From positions 4,154,001 through 4,218,000 of the forward strand of contig NZ_CP107780.1 of the NCBI RefSeq assembly GCF_036345175.1: a stretch of 64,000 bases of DNA, given 5' to 3'. Position 1 is the stretch's first letter. Each line of letters starts with the position of its first letter. The notes below the pieces were generated by a model. It did no database searches, had not been told where the DNA came from, and saw only the letters and a program-made list of their open reading frames with translations. A program made the position numbers and the translations under genes. The stretch comes from Streptomyces sp. NBC_00576. Lineage in GTDB: Bacteria; Actinomycetota; Actinomycetes; Streptomycetales; Streptomycetaceae. Positions 33,250 to 41,826 of the stretch are shown here, in pieces.

Positions 33250-34817
33250 GCCCCGCTCCCCCTCCAGATCTCCGTGAACCGGTCCAGCAGTGCCGTCGCC
33301 GCCGTCACGTCGTCCGTGAGCGGCCGGTCCGCCGAGTCGGCGTCGAGAACCGACTCGGCCAGCTCCAGCGCCCGTCCCACCGGCAGTTCCGGGTCCGGCC
33401 GCAGGTCGCGCTGGCGCAGCGCCCGTACGGCGGCGACGAGTTCGCAGCCGACGACGAGACGGTACGCGTCGCACGCGCGCAGCGTCTGACGGGCGGCGAG
33501 CGAGGCGAAGCTGGCCTGTTCCTCGACGCCCCGGGAGAGTACAGCGTGCCCGAGCGAGGCGGGCGCGGAGAAGGCCCGCAGGTCACCGAGGGCGGCGCCG
33601 GCGGCGTACTCCAGGATCATCACCCCGGAGGCGGCGGGCTCGTGGTCGGCGAGGAAGGGGCGCAGGCGGGTGAAGGCGGGCTCGTTGAGGGTGGACAGGC
33701 GCGAGGTGGACAGCCGCGCCACCTGGGTGACGGCCAGCCTGAAGTGGTCGAGGGCGAGGGCCAGTTGGGCCTGGTAGAAGCCGCCGTGGTGGTAGGCGGT
33801 CAGGTCCTCGGGGGAGATGAGCGGGTTCTCGGCGGCGGCGTTGATCTCGATCGCGAGCACCCCCTCCAGCGCGTCCGCGGCGTCGTGCGCGGGTCCGTGG
33901 ATCTGCGGCAGGCACCGGAAGCCGTACGGGTCCTGGATGCGCCCGAGGGGAGGGGTGGGCCGGGCCGCGGAACCGATCAGCTCCCGCATCCGGCGGGCGA
34001 CTTCGACCGAACCCCGGTGCGGACGGGCGGCGTGCACGGGCGCGGCGTACGCCTCGTGCGAACCGTCGACGGCGAACAGTGAGAGCGCGGCGACGACCTG
34101 CGTGGCGGCGATGAGTCCGCGCAGCTCGTGCAGGGCGAGCGCGGCCTGCCCGAGGGTGAGCGCGTTGCTGCTGATCAGGGCGAGGGCGTCGTTGTTGTCG
34201 AGGGCCTGGGGCTCGGGGGCGCCGGTGACGCTCCACCCGCGCGAAGCCGATCCCCCCGCTGCCGCCGCTGTCTCCGGCCCGATCCACTCGTGCTCCCCCG
34301 CCAGTGCCAGCCCCATCTGCGCCAGCGCCGCGATGTCGCCCGTTCCCACCGACCCGAACTCGTTGACCACGGGATACGCCCCGTTCTCCAGCGCGTCGCA
34401 CAGTGCGGTGACCACCCCGGGGCGCAGGCCGGCGCCCCCCGCCAGGAGCTGGTTGGCGCGGACGGCGAGCATCGCCCGTACCTGGCGGGCCGGCAGTTCC
34501 GCGCCGATGGCGCCGGCGTGGCTGCGCAGCAGGCGCAGGCCGTGGTCGGCGGCGGCCTCGGTCGGGACGTCCTCGTTGCGGTTGGCGCCGACGCCGGTGG
34601 ATCGGCCGTACACGCGGCCGGTCGCGGCGATGCGGCGGGCGACGTCCCAGACCTCCTCGACGCGCTTCATCGCGTCGGTGCCTGGCACCGGCCGCGCGGC
34701 GCCGTCGGCGAGGCGTACGACGTCCTCGACGCCGAGGCCGACGCCGTCCAGGACGACGATGCCGGTGGAGGCCGTTGGCGACACCGAAGGCGACGTATCC
34801 ACGATCCGAGACGACAT
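33246..34817 (-). CDS. HutH/aromatic amino acid lyase-like protein with altered MIO motif
   Basis: 523 residues, the length of HutH. PAL/HAL fold features are present: YGRSTGVGANRNED, QDPYGFRCLPQIHGPAHDA, and LDNNDAL. However the segment that normally reads GSVGASGD, whose Ala-Ser-Gly forms the MIO prosthetic group, reads GSVGTGD (Gly155-Asp161): one residue shorter with Thr159 instead of Ser. The C-terminal catalytic region also deviates (SRGVEEQASFAS). It is thus a lyase paralog, not certainly a histidase, separated from the hut operon by 5.8 kb. It is coupled to an RpiR regulator. Start ATG 34817. Confidence 0.8.
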   Translation of the reverse strand: MSSRIVDTSPSVSPTASTGIVVLDGVGLGVEDVVRLADGAARPVPGTDAMKRVEEVWDVARRIAATGRVYGRSTGVGANRNEDVPTEAAADHGLRLLRSHAGAIGAELPARQVRAMLAVRANQLLAGGAGLRPGVVTALCDALENGAYPVVNEFGSVGTGDIAALAQMGLALAGEHEWIGPETAAAAGGSASRGWSVTGAPEPQALDNNDALALISSNALTLGQAALALHELRGLIAATQVVAALSLFAVDGSHEAYAAPVHAARPHRGSVEVARRMRELIGSAARPTPPLGRIQDPYGFRCLPQIHGPAHDAADALEGVLAIEINAAAENPLISPEDLTAYHHGGFYQAQLALALDHFRLAVTQVARLSTSRLSTLNEPAFTRLRPFLADHEPAASGVMILEYAAGAALGDLRAFSAPASLGHAVLSRGVEEQASFASLAARQTLRACDAYRLVVGCELVAAVRALRQRDLRPDPELPVGRALELAESVLDADSADRPLTDDVTAATALLDRFTEIWRGSGA

Positions 34818-35090
34818 GAGGCGCAGGCTCCCCTCGATGGGACGCGATCCAGACAGCAGATCTTGCTTGCTGATCGTCCGTCACCTCGGACTGACACCAG
34901 AGCATTGGATCTATTCAGATATGGAGAACTCTGCATGACGATATACACGCCAGGCAAGGGACACCCATGATCCGGTTCGAGAGGGCAGGCACGTGCGGCC
35001 GGTTGCCCGGGTAGGCGGATTGGGCGGCGAAGCAGTCACCGTCCGCCAGGCATGACGCCTGCCATTGACTCGCTGGCCTGGGAGAACCCC

Positions 35091-35636
35091 TCAGGTCCGA
35101 TGCCGGACGTCGAAGTGCGCGGAGTGCGCGGTCAGCTTGCCGAGCAACTCGATGAGGGTCTGCTGCTCGTCCTCACTGAGGGCGCCCGCCCACTCCTGTT
35201 CACGCGCGTTGTGCGCCTGGAAGGCAGTGGTGATCGCATGCAGGCCGGCCTCGGTGAGGCCGAGCTGGACCGCGCGCCCGTCGTAGGAGGCGCGCTCCTT
35301 GCTCACCAGGCCGTCCCGTTCCAGCGTGTTCACCAGCGCCGACACGGCGGCTCGGCTCATGCCGGACAGTTCCGCGACCTTCTTCGCCTCGACCGGGCCC
35401 GACAGCCAGATGGCGAACAGCACCCGGAAGCCGGGCCATGACCAGCCGCGAGGCCGGTGCACGGAGGATTCGAGGTCGTAGACGAGCATGTTGGCCGCGC
35501 GGTGGAGGGTGAGCACCAGCCGCATGGCGAGCGGGTCGATGCCGGGGAGTTCCCGCGAGGCCCGGTCGATGGCGTAGTCGATGAACGACCAGAAGTGCAG
35601 GTGGTCGGCATCCAGCGGTTCCGGTTCCTGGGTCAC
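35091..35636 (-). CDS. MarR-family regulator, HpaR-like
   Basis: 181 residues. Winged helix with EAKKVAELSGMSRAAVSALV (HTH) and the wing RASYDGRAVQLGLT. GTG 35636. Divergent from the flavin reductase/hpaB operon with an AT-rich dyad between (35778-35795), the arrangement of HpaR, which represses homoprotocatechuate catabolism until 4-hydroxyphenylacetate or its product binds. Assignment to HpaR rests on family and location. Confidence 0.85.
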   Translation of the reverse strand: MTQEPEPLDADHLHFWSFIDYAIDRASRELPGIDPLAMRLVLTLHRAANMLVYDLESSVHRPRGWSWPGFRVLFAIWLSGPVEAKKVAELSGMSRAAVSALVNTLERDGLVSKERASYDGRAVQLGLTEAGLHAITTAFQAHNAREQEWAGALSEDEQQTLIELLGKLTAHSAHFDVRHRT

Positions 35637-35777
35637 GGTCGGAGTCTAGGTCGGTCGGCAGCACGAACCGCACTCGGGAAGCGGCCACACGTCGGCACCC
35701 CGCCCAGGTTTCCGGACCGTGAAAAACCTTCGCCCGAGGACTTCCCCCCAGATGTCGACAGGGGTACGGTCCCCAAT

Positions 35778-35795
35778 TAATCAAAGCATTGATTA
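35778..35795. promoter_or_regulatory. MarR/HpaR operator dyad
   Basis: TAATCAA-AGCA-TTGATTA is a perfect 7-bp-arm palindrome and the most AT-rich stretch in the area, between the divergent MarR gene and the hpa operon, 105 bp ahead of the flavin reductase ATG. Confidence 0.75.
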
Positions 35796-35899
35796 TATGC
35801 CCTGAGCAGTACTTGTTCTGCTTTGTCCCCTGGGTCTGTCAAGGGACAGGTCTCCTCCCGGCCGTGGGTCCCGGGCGATCGATCCCCAAGGAGCCTCGT

Positions 35900-36403
35900 A
35901 TGCCCGAAGCACTCGCTCCCCCCAGTCCCGGCGCGCTGCGTGCCTGCATGTCCCGTTTCGCCACCGGCGTCACGGTGGTGTCGTACGCGACCGACAGCGG
36001 TCCGCGGGGCGCCACCATGAACTCCTTCACGTCCGTGTCCGCCGAACCGCCGCTCGTGCTGGTCAGCGTCGCCCGCCGGGCCCGCTGTCACGACCAGCTG
36101 GCCGACGGGCCCTTCTGCGTGAACATCCTCGGCGCCGAGCAGGAGCAGCTGGCCCGGCTGTTCGCCGGGGCCCCGAGCACCGCGGAGCCCCGCTGGGCAG
36201 AGGGCGCGCGCGTCCCCCGGCTGGCCGACCCGCTCGCCTGGGTGGAGTGCGAGCCCTGGCGTACGTACGACGGCGGCGACCACACCCTCCTCGTCGGCCG
36301 CGTCACCGACCTCGGTCACCGCGACGGCGACGCCCTGACCTACGCCTGGAGCCGTTTCGCGTCCACGACCGAGTCGACCGACGGCATCGAGCACCTCTTC
36401 TGA
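35900..36403 (+). CDS. hpaC: flavin reductase component of 4-hydroxyphenylacetate 3-monooxygenase
   Basis: 167 residues. Flavin-reductase-like domain: FATGVTVVSYAT, GATMNSFTSVSAEPPLVLVSV, FCVNILGAEQEQLARLF, GDHTLLVGRV. HpaC supplies reduced FAD to HpaB. ATG 35900 with AAGGAG seven bases upstream. First gene of the hpa operon; followed 62 bp later by hpaB. Confidence 0.9.
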   Translation: MPEALAPPSPGALRACMSRFATGVTVVSYATDSGPRGATMNSFTSVSAEPPLVLVSVARRARCHDQLADGPFCVNILGAEQEQLARLFAGAPSTAEPRWAEGARVPRLADPLAWVECEPWRTYDGGDHTLLVGRVTDLGHRDGDALTYAWSRFASTTESTDGIEHLF

Positions 36404-36465
36404 AGCCATTCCGCCCGGCCCGCCCCTCTCTCTCGAACCCCACCGCACTCCCCAGGAGAACCACC

Positions 36466-37947
36466 ATGGCCGCACGCACCGGCAAGGAATTCCTCGAACG
36501 CCTCTCCCAGTCCCGCCCCACCGTGCACATCCAGGGCGAGACGCTCACCGGAGGAATCCAGGAACACCCCGCTTTCCGCAACGTGGTGCAGACCTACGCC
36601 GAGCTGTACGACCTCCAGCACAGCGACGAGCACAAGGACGTCCTCACGTACGCCTCCCCCACCTCCGGTGAGCCGGTCGGCACGTCCTTCCTCACTCCGC
36701 GCACACCCGACGACCTCGTCAAGCGCCGTAAGTCGTTCAAGGTGTGGGCCGACCACAGCAACGGCATGCTGGGCCGCACCGGCGACTACATGAACAGCTC
36801 CCTGATGGCGCTCGCCTCGGCCGCCGACTGGTTCGCCCAGGCCGACCCCGCCTTCGGCGAGAACATCCGCCGCTACTACGAGAAGGCCCGCGAAGAGGAT
36901 CTGCTGTGCACCCACACGCTGATCCCGCCGCAGGTCAACCGGGCCGTGGCCGGTACCCAGCAGGCGGGCGGCAAGCTCGCGGCACGCATCGTGAAGGAGG
37001 ACGACAACGGCGTGGTGATCCGCGGGGCGCGCATGCTCGCCACCATCGCCCCCTTCGCCGACGAGATGCTCGTCTTCCCCTCGACCGTGCTCCGCGGCAC
37101 CCCCGAGGACAAGCCGTACTCGTACGCCTTCGCCATCCCCAACGACACCCCCGGCCTGCGCTACATCGCCCGCGAGCCCCTCGACTACGACCGCCCGCGC
37201 CACGACCACCCCCTCGCCTCCCGCTTCGAGGAATCGGACTGTGTCGTCGTCTTCGACGATGTGCACGTGCCCTTCGAGCGCTGCTTCGCCCTCGGTGACG
37301 CCGAACTGTGCAACGGCTTCTACTCCCAGACCGCCTCCGTGGTGCACATGACCCACCAGGTCGTCACCCGCACCACCGCCAAGACCGAGTACATCCTCGG
37401 ACTGGTGACACTGCTGACCGAGGCCATCGGCATCGAGCAGTTCCAGCACGTCCAGGAGGACATCGCCGAGATCATCACCACCCTGGAGACGCTGCGCGCC
37501 TTCCTGCGCGCGGCGGAAGCCGACGCCGAGATCAACGAGTACGGGGTGCTGACCCCGGCCTGGGCCCCCCTCAACGCCGCCCGCAACCTCTACCCCAAGC
37601 TCTACCAGCGCTTCCCGCAGATCCTGCGCAAGCTCGGCGCCTCCGGCCTGATGGCCACCCCGACCGAACTCGACATCACCGGTCCGGCGGCCGTCGACAT
37701 CGAGGCCTACCTCCAGTCGGCCACCCTCACCGGCGCCGAGCGCGTGAAGCTGTTCCGTCTCGTCTGGGACACCTGCATCTCCGCCTTCTCCAGCCGCCAG
37801 GCCCTGTACGAGTACTACTTCTTCGGCGACCCCGTCCGCATGGCCGGCGCGTACGTGAAGTCGTACGACCGCGAGCCGTACAAGGCGAAGGTCCAGGGCT
37901 TCTTGGATCAGCACAGCCTGGACCAGCACAGCCTGGAGCGCTCCTGA
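36466..37947 (+). CDS. hpaB: 4-hydroxyphenylacetate 3-monooxygenase, oxygenase component
   Basis: 493 residues. FADH2-dependent hydroxylation of 4-hydroxyphenylacetate to homoprotocatechuate. Motifs: TGKEFLERLSQSRPTVHIQGE at the N terminus, DLVKRRKSFKVWADHSNGML, GRTGDYMNSSLMALAS, and the DVHVPFERCF segment typical of HpaB/acyl-CoA-dehydrogenase-like flavin enzymes. The last 14 residues contain an in-frame tandem duplication LDQHSLDQHS (15-bp unit, 37904-37933). Stop and next ATG overlap as TGATG. Confidence 0.95.
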   Translation: MAARTGKEFLERLSQSRPTVHIQGETLTGGIQEHPAFRNVVQTYAELYDLQHSDEHKDVLTYASPTSGEPVGTSFLTPRTPDDLVKRRKSFKVWADHSNGMLGRTGDYMNSSLMALASAADWFAQADPAFGENIRRYYEKAREEDLLCTHTLIPPQVNRAVAGTQQAGGKLAARIVKEDDNGVVIRGARMLATIAPFADEMLVFPSTVLRGTPEDKPYSYAFAIPNDTPGLRYIAREPLDYDRPRHDHPLASRFEESDCVVVFDDVHVPFERCFALGDAELCNGFYSQTASVVHMTHQVVTRTTAKTEYILGLVTLLTEAIGIEQFQHVQEDIAEIITTLETLRAFLRAAEADAEINEYGVLTPAWAPLNAARNLYPKLYQRFPQILRKLGASGLMATPTELDITGPAAVDIEAYLQSATLTGAERVKLFRLVWDTCISAFSSRQALYEYYFFGDPVRMAGAYVKSYDREPYKAKVQGFLDQHSLDQHSLERS

Positions 37948-39392
37948 TGACGCACCCCCTGGGGAACCCCCCTTCGAAGATCATCGCTGTCCATCTCAAC
38001 TACCCCAGCCGGGCCAAGGAGCGCGGCCGGATCCCGGCCCAGCCCTCCTACTTCCTCAAGCCACCCTCGTCGCTGGCAGGCACCAAGGAGGCCATCGTCC
38101 GCCCGGAGGGGTGTGAACTTCTCGGGTTCGAAGGCGAGATCGCCCTGGTCGTCGGCAGCCGGGCCCAGCGGGTGCGGCCGGAGGACGGCTGGTCCCACGT
38201 GCGGTGGGTGACCGCCGCGAACGACGCCGGGGTCTACGACCTGCGGTACGCCGACCGCGGCTCCAACCTCCGCTCCAAGGGCGCCGACGGCTTCACCCCG
38301 ATCGGACCGCGCCTGCTGGACGCCCGCCAACTCGACCCGGCCGCACTCCAGTTGCGTACCTGGGTCAACGGCGAACTCGTGCAGGACGACACCACCGACA
38401 CGCTCCTCTTCCCCTTCGGACAACTCGTCGCCGACCTGTCGAGACTGGTCACCCTGGAGCCCGGGGACGTCATCCTTACCGGGACTCCGGCCGGCGCGTC
38501 CGTCGTCTCCCCCGGAGACACGGTGGAGGTCGAGGTCACCGGCAGCGGGCAGTCCACCGGGCGGCTGCGCAACCCCATCGCCTCCGGGCCCGCCCTGGAG
38601 ACGTACGGAGCGATGCCGAGGACGGACGCGGCCGAACGCGAGGCCGCCCACGGAGCCGCGTTCGCCCCAGAGCCACTGCTCGACCAACGCATCGAGGACG
38701 GCCTGCGATCGGTCGCGGTCGCCACACTCAGCGCGCAGTTGCGGGGGCGCGGTCTGCCGCACATGTCCATCGACGGGGTACGTCCCACACGGCCGGACAC
38801 GAAGATGGTCGGCGTCGCCCACACGCTGCGCTACCTGCCGCTGCGCGAGGACCTGTTCAAGCGGTACGGCAACGGCATGAACGCCCAGAAGCGGGCCATC
38901 GAGCAGCTGCGACCCGGCCATGTGCTGGTCATGGACGCCCGCCGGGACACATCCGCCGGCACCCTCGGCGACATCCTCGCCCTGCGCGCCCAGCAGCGCG
39001 GCGCGGCCGGGGTCGTCACCGACGGAGGCCTGCGCGACAGCGTCGCCGTCACCGAACTGGGGCTGCCCGTCTACCACGGCGGAGCCCACCCCTCCGTCCT
39101 CGGCCGCCGCCATGTGCCGTGGGACACGGGAGTGCCGATCGCCTGCGGCGGAGCCCTCGTGCAGCCCGGCGACCTGCTGGTGGGAGACGCGGACGGCGTG
39201 GTCGTCGTACCGCCCGAGCTGGCCGAGGACCTGATCACCGACTGCCGGGAGCAGGAACAGCGGGAGCGCTTCATCACCGAGCAGGTGCGCGCCGGGCACG
39301 ACATCGACGGCCTGTATCCCCTCGGTCCCGACTGGCACGAGACGTACGAGCGGTGGCGCAAGCAACACAGCACGCAAGGAGAGCCCACATGA
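37947..39392 (+). CDS. FAH-family / RraA-family fusion enzyme (HpaG-like plus aldolase-like)
   Basis: 481 residues. Residues 1-230 are a fumarylacetoacetate-hydrolase domain (LLGFEGEIALVVG, DYDLR-like VYDLRYADRGSN, FTPIGP, GDVILTGTPAG), as in HpaG, which isomerises and decarboxylates the ring-cleavage product. Residues about 235-460 are an RraA-like domain (ALRAQQRGAAGVVTDGGLRDS, VPWDTGVPIACGGALVQPGDLLVGDADGV split over two strands), a fold shared by HMG/CHA aldolases and oxaloacetate decarboxylases. The fusion may join two consecutive steps of the meta pathway. Overlaps both neighbours. Confidence 0.88.
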   Translation: MTHPLGNPPSKIIAVHLNYPSRAKERGRIPAQPSYFLKPPSSLAGTKEAIVRPEGCELLGFEGEIALVVGSRAQRVRPEDGWSHVRWVTAANDAGVYDLRYADRGSNLRSKGADGFTPIGPRLLDARQLDPAALQLRTWVNGELVQDDTTDTLLFPFGQLVADLSRLVTLEPGDVILTGTPAGASVVSPGDTVEVEVTGSGQSTGRLRNPIASGPALETYGAMPRTDAAEREAAHGAAFAPEPLLDQRIEDGLRSVAVATLSAQLRGRGLPHMSIDGVRPTRPDTKMVGVAHTLRYLPLREDLFKRYGNGMNAQKRAIEQLRPGHVLVMDARRDTSAGTLGDILALRAQQRGAAGVVTDGGLRDSVAVTELGLPVYHGGAHPSVLGRRHVPWDTGVPIACGGALVQPGDLLVGDADGVVVVPPELAEDLITDCREQEQRERFITEQVRAGHDIDGLYPLGPDWHETYERWRKQHSTQGEPT

Positions 39393-40321
39393 AATTCCGC
39401 AGCGACCCGTCCGCCATCCGCGGCTCCATCGCTCCCGCCATCACCCCCTTCACCTCGGACGGAGCCGTCGACCACGACAGCCTGCGCGCGCTGATCCGCT
39501 TCCAGCTGGAGTCCGGTTCGCACGGCATCTCGCTGGGCGGCTCCACCGGCGAGCCCAGCTCGCAGAGCGTCAGCGAGCGGATCGCGGGGATGCGGACGGC
39601 GGTCGAGGAGATCGGCGACCGCGTCCCGTTCCTGCCCGGGACCGGATCCCACAAGCTCGACGAGACCCTCGAACTCACCGCCGCCGCAGCCGAGTTGGGC
39701 GCCGACGCCGCGCTCGTCATCACGCCGTACTACGCGCGCCCCACGCAGGAGGGGCTGTACCAGTGGTACGCGACCGTCGCACGGGAGTTCCCGGACCTGC
39801 CGATCGTCGCCTACAACGTGCCCTCGCGCACGGCCGTCGACATCGCGCCCGAGACGGTGAAGCGGCTGTTCACCGACTTCGAGAACTTCGTGGGCGTCAA
39901 GGAGACCACCAAGGACTTCGAGCACTTCTCGCGCGTGCTGCACGCCTGCGGGCGCTCACTGCTGGTGTGGTCCGGCATCGAGCTGCTCTGTCTGCCGCTG
40001 CTCGCGCTCGGCGGTGCGGGGTTCGTATCGGCCGTCGCCAACCTCGCGCCCGGCGCGGTGGCTCGGATGTACGAGCTGTGGGAGGCGGGCGATTTCGACG
40101 GTGCCCGCGATCTCCACTACCGCCTGCACCCGCTCGTCGACCTCCTGTTCGTCGAGACGAACCCGGCGCCGGCGAAGTGGGTACTGCACCAGCAGGGACG
40201 TATCGCGTCGCCCCATGTCCGCCCGCCGCTCGCCTCCCCCACCGACGCGGGCCTGTCGAAGATCCGCGCGCTCCTCGCCGAGGGCGGCGACCTCACCCAG
40301 CAGATCGGAGCCGCGCAGTGA
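39389..40321 (+). CDS. DapA-superfamily lyase/aldolase in hpa operon
   Basis: 310 residues. (beta/alpha)8 barrel of the dihydrodipicolinate synthase/N-acetylneuraminate lyase family: GGSTGEPSSQS (GxxGE), ITPYYARPTQEGLYQWY, VAYNVPSRT with the catalytic Tyr, and the Schiff-base Lys in FVGVKETTKD. Not a housekeeping DapA, because it is inside the hpa operon coupled on both sides (ATGA, GTGA). It may act as the retro-aldolase or hydratase-aldolase that replaces HpaI/HpaH, giving pyruvate and succinic semialdehyde; this is inference. Confidence 0.87.
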   Translation: MKFRSDPSAIRGSIAPAITPFTSDGAVDHDSLRALIRFQLESGSHGISLGGSTGEPSSQSVSERIAGMRTAVEEIGDRVPFLPGTGSHKLDETLELTAAAAELGADAALVITPYYARPTQEGLYQWYATVAREFPDLPIVAYNVPSRTAVDIAPETVKRLFTDFENFVGVKETTKDFEHFSRVLHACGRSLLVWSGIELLCLPLLALGGAGFVSAVANLAPGAVARMYELWEAGDFDGARDLHYRLHPLVDLLFVETNPAPAKWVLHQQGRIASPHVRPPLASPTDAGLSKIRALLAEGGDLTQQIGAAQ

Positions 40322-41826
40322 GCGCCACCCCGGAGCACCTTCCCCCCACCCCCGAGCACCTGCCCTCCGTGATCCGGCACTGGATCGGCGGTGCCCTCGT
40401 CGACGCCGCCGACAGCCGCACGTTCGACGTCGCCGACCCGGTCTCCAACACGGCCTACGCACAGGCCGCGCGTGGCTCCGCGGCCGACGTGGACCGGGCG
40501 GTGACGGCCGCCCGGGGCGCGTTCCCGGAGTGGGCCGGGCTGTCCAACCGGGCACGCGCGGGTGTCCTGTACCGGATCGCCGACGCCGTCGAGGCCCGTC
40601 ATGACCGGCTCGCCGCCTTCGAGTCGTACGACTCCGGGCTGCCGATCACGCAGGCCCGCGGCCAGGCGCGGCGTGCCGCCGAGAACTTCCGCTACTTCGC
40701 GGATGTCATCGTGGCCCTCGGCGAGGAGGCGTTCCGGCAGGGCGACGACCAGTTCAGCTATGTGGTGCGCACACCGGTGGGAGTCGCCGGGCTGATCACT
40801 CCCTGGAACACCCCCTTCATGCTGGAGAGCTGGAAGCTGGCACCCGCGCTGGCGTCCGGCTGCACGCTGATCCTCAAGCCGGCCGAGTGGACCCCGCTGT
40901 CCGCGTCGCTGTGGCCGGAGATCTTCGAAGAGGCAGGCGTGCCCGCCGGGGTGGTGAACATCGTCCACGGCATCGGCGAGGAGGCCGGCCAGGCCCTCGT
41001 CGACCACCCGGACGTACCGCTGCTCTCCTTCACCGGCTCCTCCGACACGGGCCGGCACATCATCCGGTCTTCCGCCGAGCACCTGAAGACGGTGTCGATG
41101 GAGCTGGGCGGCAAGTCCCCGGTCGTCGTCTTCGCCGACGCCGACCTGGAAGCCGCCCTGGACTCGGTCGTGTTCGGCGTGTTCTCCCTCAACGGGGAGC
41201 GTTGTACGGCAGGTTCACGCGTCCTCGTCGAGCGCCCGCTGTACGAGGAGTTCACCCGGCGACTGGCGGAGCGGGCCGCGAACGTACGCGTCGGGCTTCC
41301 TTCCGACCCGGCCACCGAGGTCGGCGCGCTGGTCCACCCCGAACACTACGAGCGCGTTCTGAACTACGTGGAGATCGGCAAGAAGGAGGCCCGCCTCGTC
41401 GCGGGCGGCACGCGGCCCGACCACCTCGCCGACGGCAACTACCTGCAGCCCACCGTCTTCGCCGACGTCGAACGCGACGCCCGTATCTTCCAGGAGGAGA
41501 TCTTCGGCCCGGTCGTGGCCGTCGCTCCCTTCGACGACGAGACCGAGGCCGTGGAACTCGCGAACGCCACGCAGTTCGGCCTGGCCGCCTATGTCTGGAC
41601 CTCGGACCTCAAGCGCGGCCACCGCATCGCGCACGCCGTCGAGTCCGGCATGGTCTGGATCAACTCCCACAACGTCCGTGACCTGCGCACTCCCTTCGGC
41701 GGGGTCAAGGCCTCCGGCGTCGGCCGCGAGGGCGGCGCCCACAGCATCGACTTCTACACCGAATCGAAGATCGTCCACGTCGCCCTCACCGAGGTGCACA
41801 CCCCCCGCTTCGGAGCCACCTCATGA
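40318..41826 (+). CDS. hpaE: 5-carboxymethyl-2-hydroxymuconate semialdehyde dehydrogenase
   Basis: 502 residues, NAD-dependent aldehyde dehydrogenase fold: TPWNTPFMLESWKLAPALASG, FTGSSDTGR, MELGGKSPVVVFADAD with catalytic Glu, catalytic Cys in NGERCTAGSR, and EEIFGPVVAV. Product of HpaD is its expected substrate. GTG 40318 overlaps the previous stop. The N terminus holds a short repeat (TPEHLPPTPEHLP). HpaE is assigned because of the operon and size; related ALDHs are similar. Confidence 0.88.
   Translation: MSATPEHLPPTPEHLPSVIRHWIGGALVDAADSRTFDVADPVSNTAYAQAARGSAADVDRAVTAARGAFPEWAGLSNRARAGVLYRIADAVEARHDRLAAFESYDSGLPITQARGQARRAAENFRYFADVIVALGEEAFRQGDDQFSYVVRTPVGVAGLITPWNTPFMLESWKLAPALASGCTLILKPAEWTPLSASLWPEIFEEAGVPAGVVNIVHGIGEEAGQALVDHPDVPLLSFTGSSDTGRHIIRSSAEHLKTVSMELGGKSPVVVFADADLEAALDSVVFGVFSLNGERCTAGSRVLVERPLYEEFTRRLAERAANVRVGLPSDPATEVGALVHPEHYERVLNYVEIGKKEARLVAGGTRPDHLADGNYLQPTVFADVERDARIFQEEIFGPVVAVAPFDDETEAVELANATQFGLAAYVWTSDLKRGHRIAHAVESGMVWINSHNVRDLRTPFGGVKASGVGREGGAHSIDFYTESKIVHVALTEVHTPRFGATS

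Noticed and set aside
36340..37929. 529-codon minus-strand frame opposite hpaB
   Set aside because: Complement of a well-conserved oxygenase; composition typical of antisense frames.
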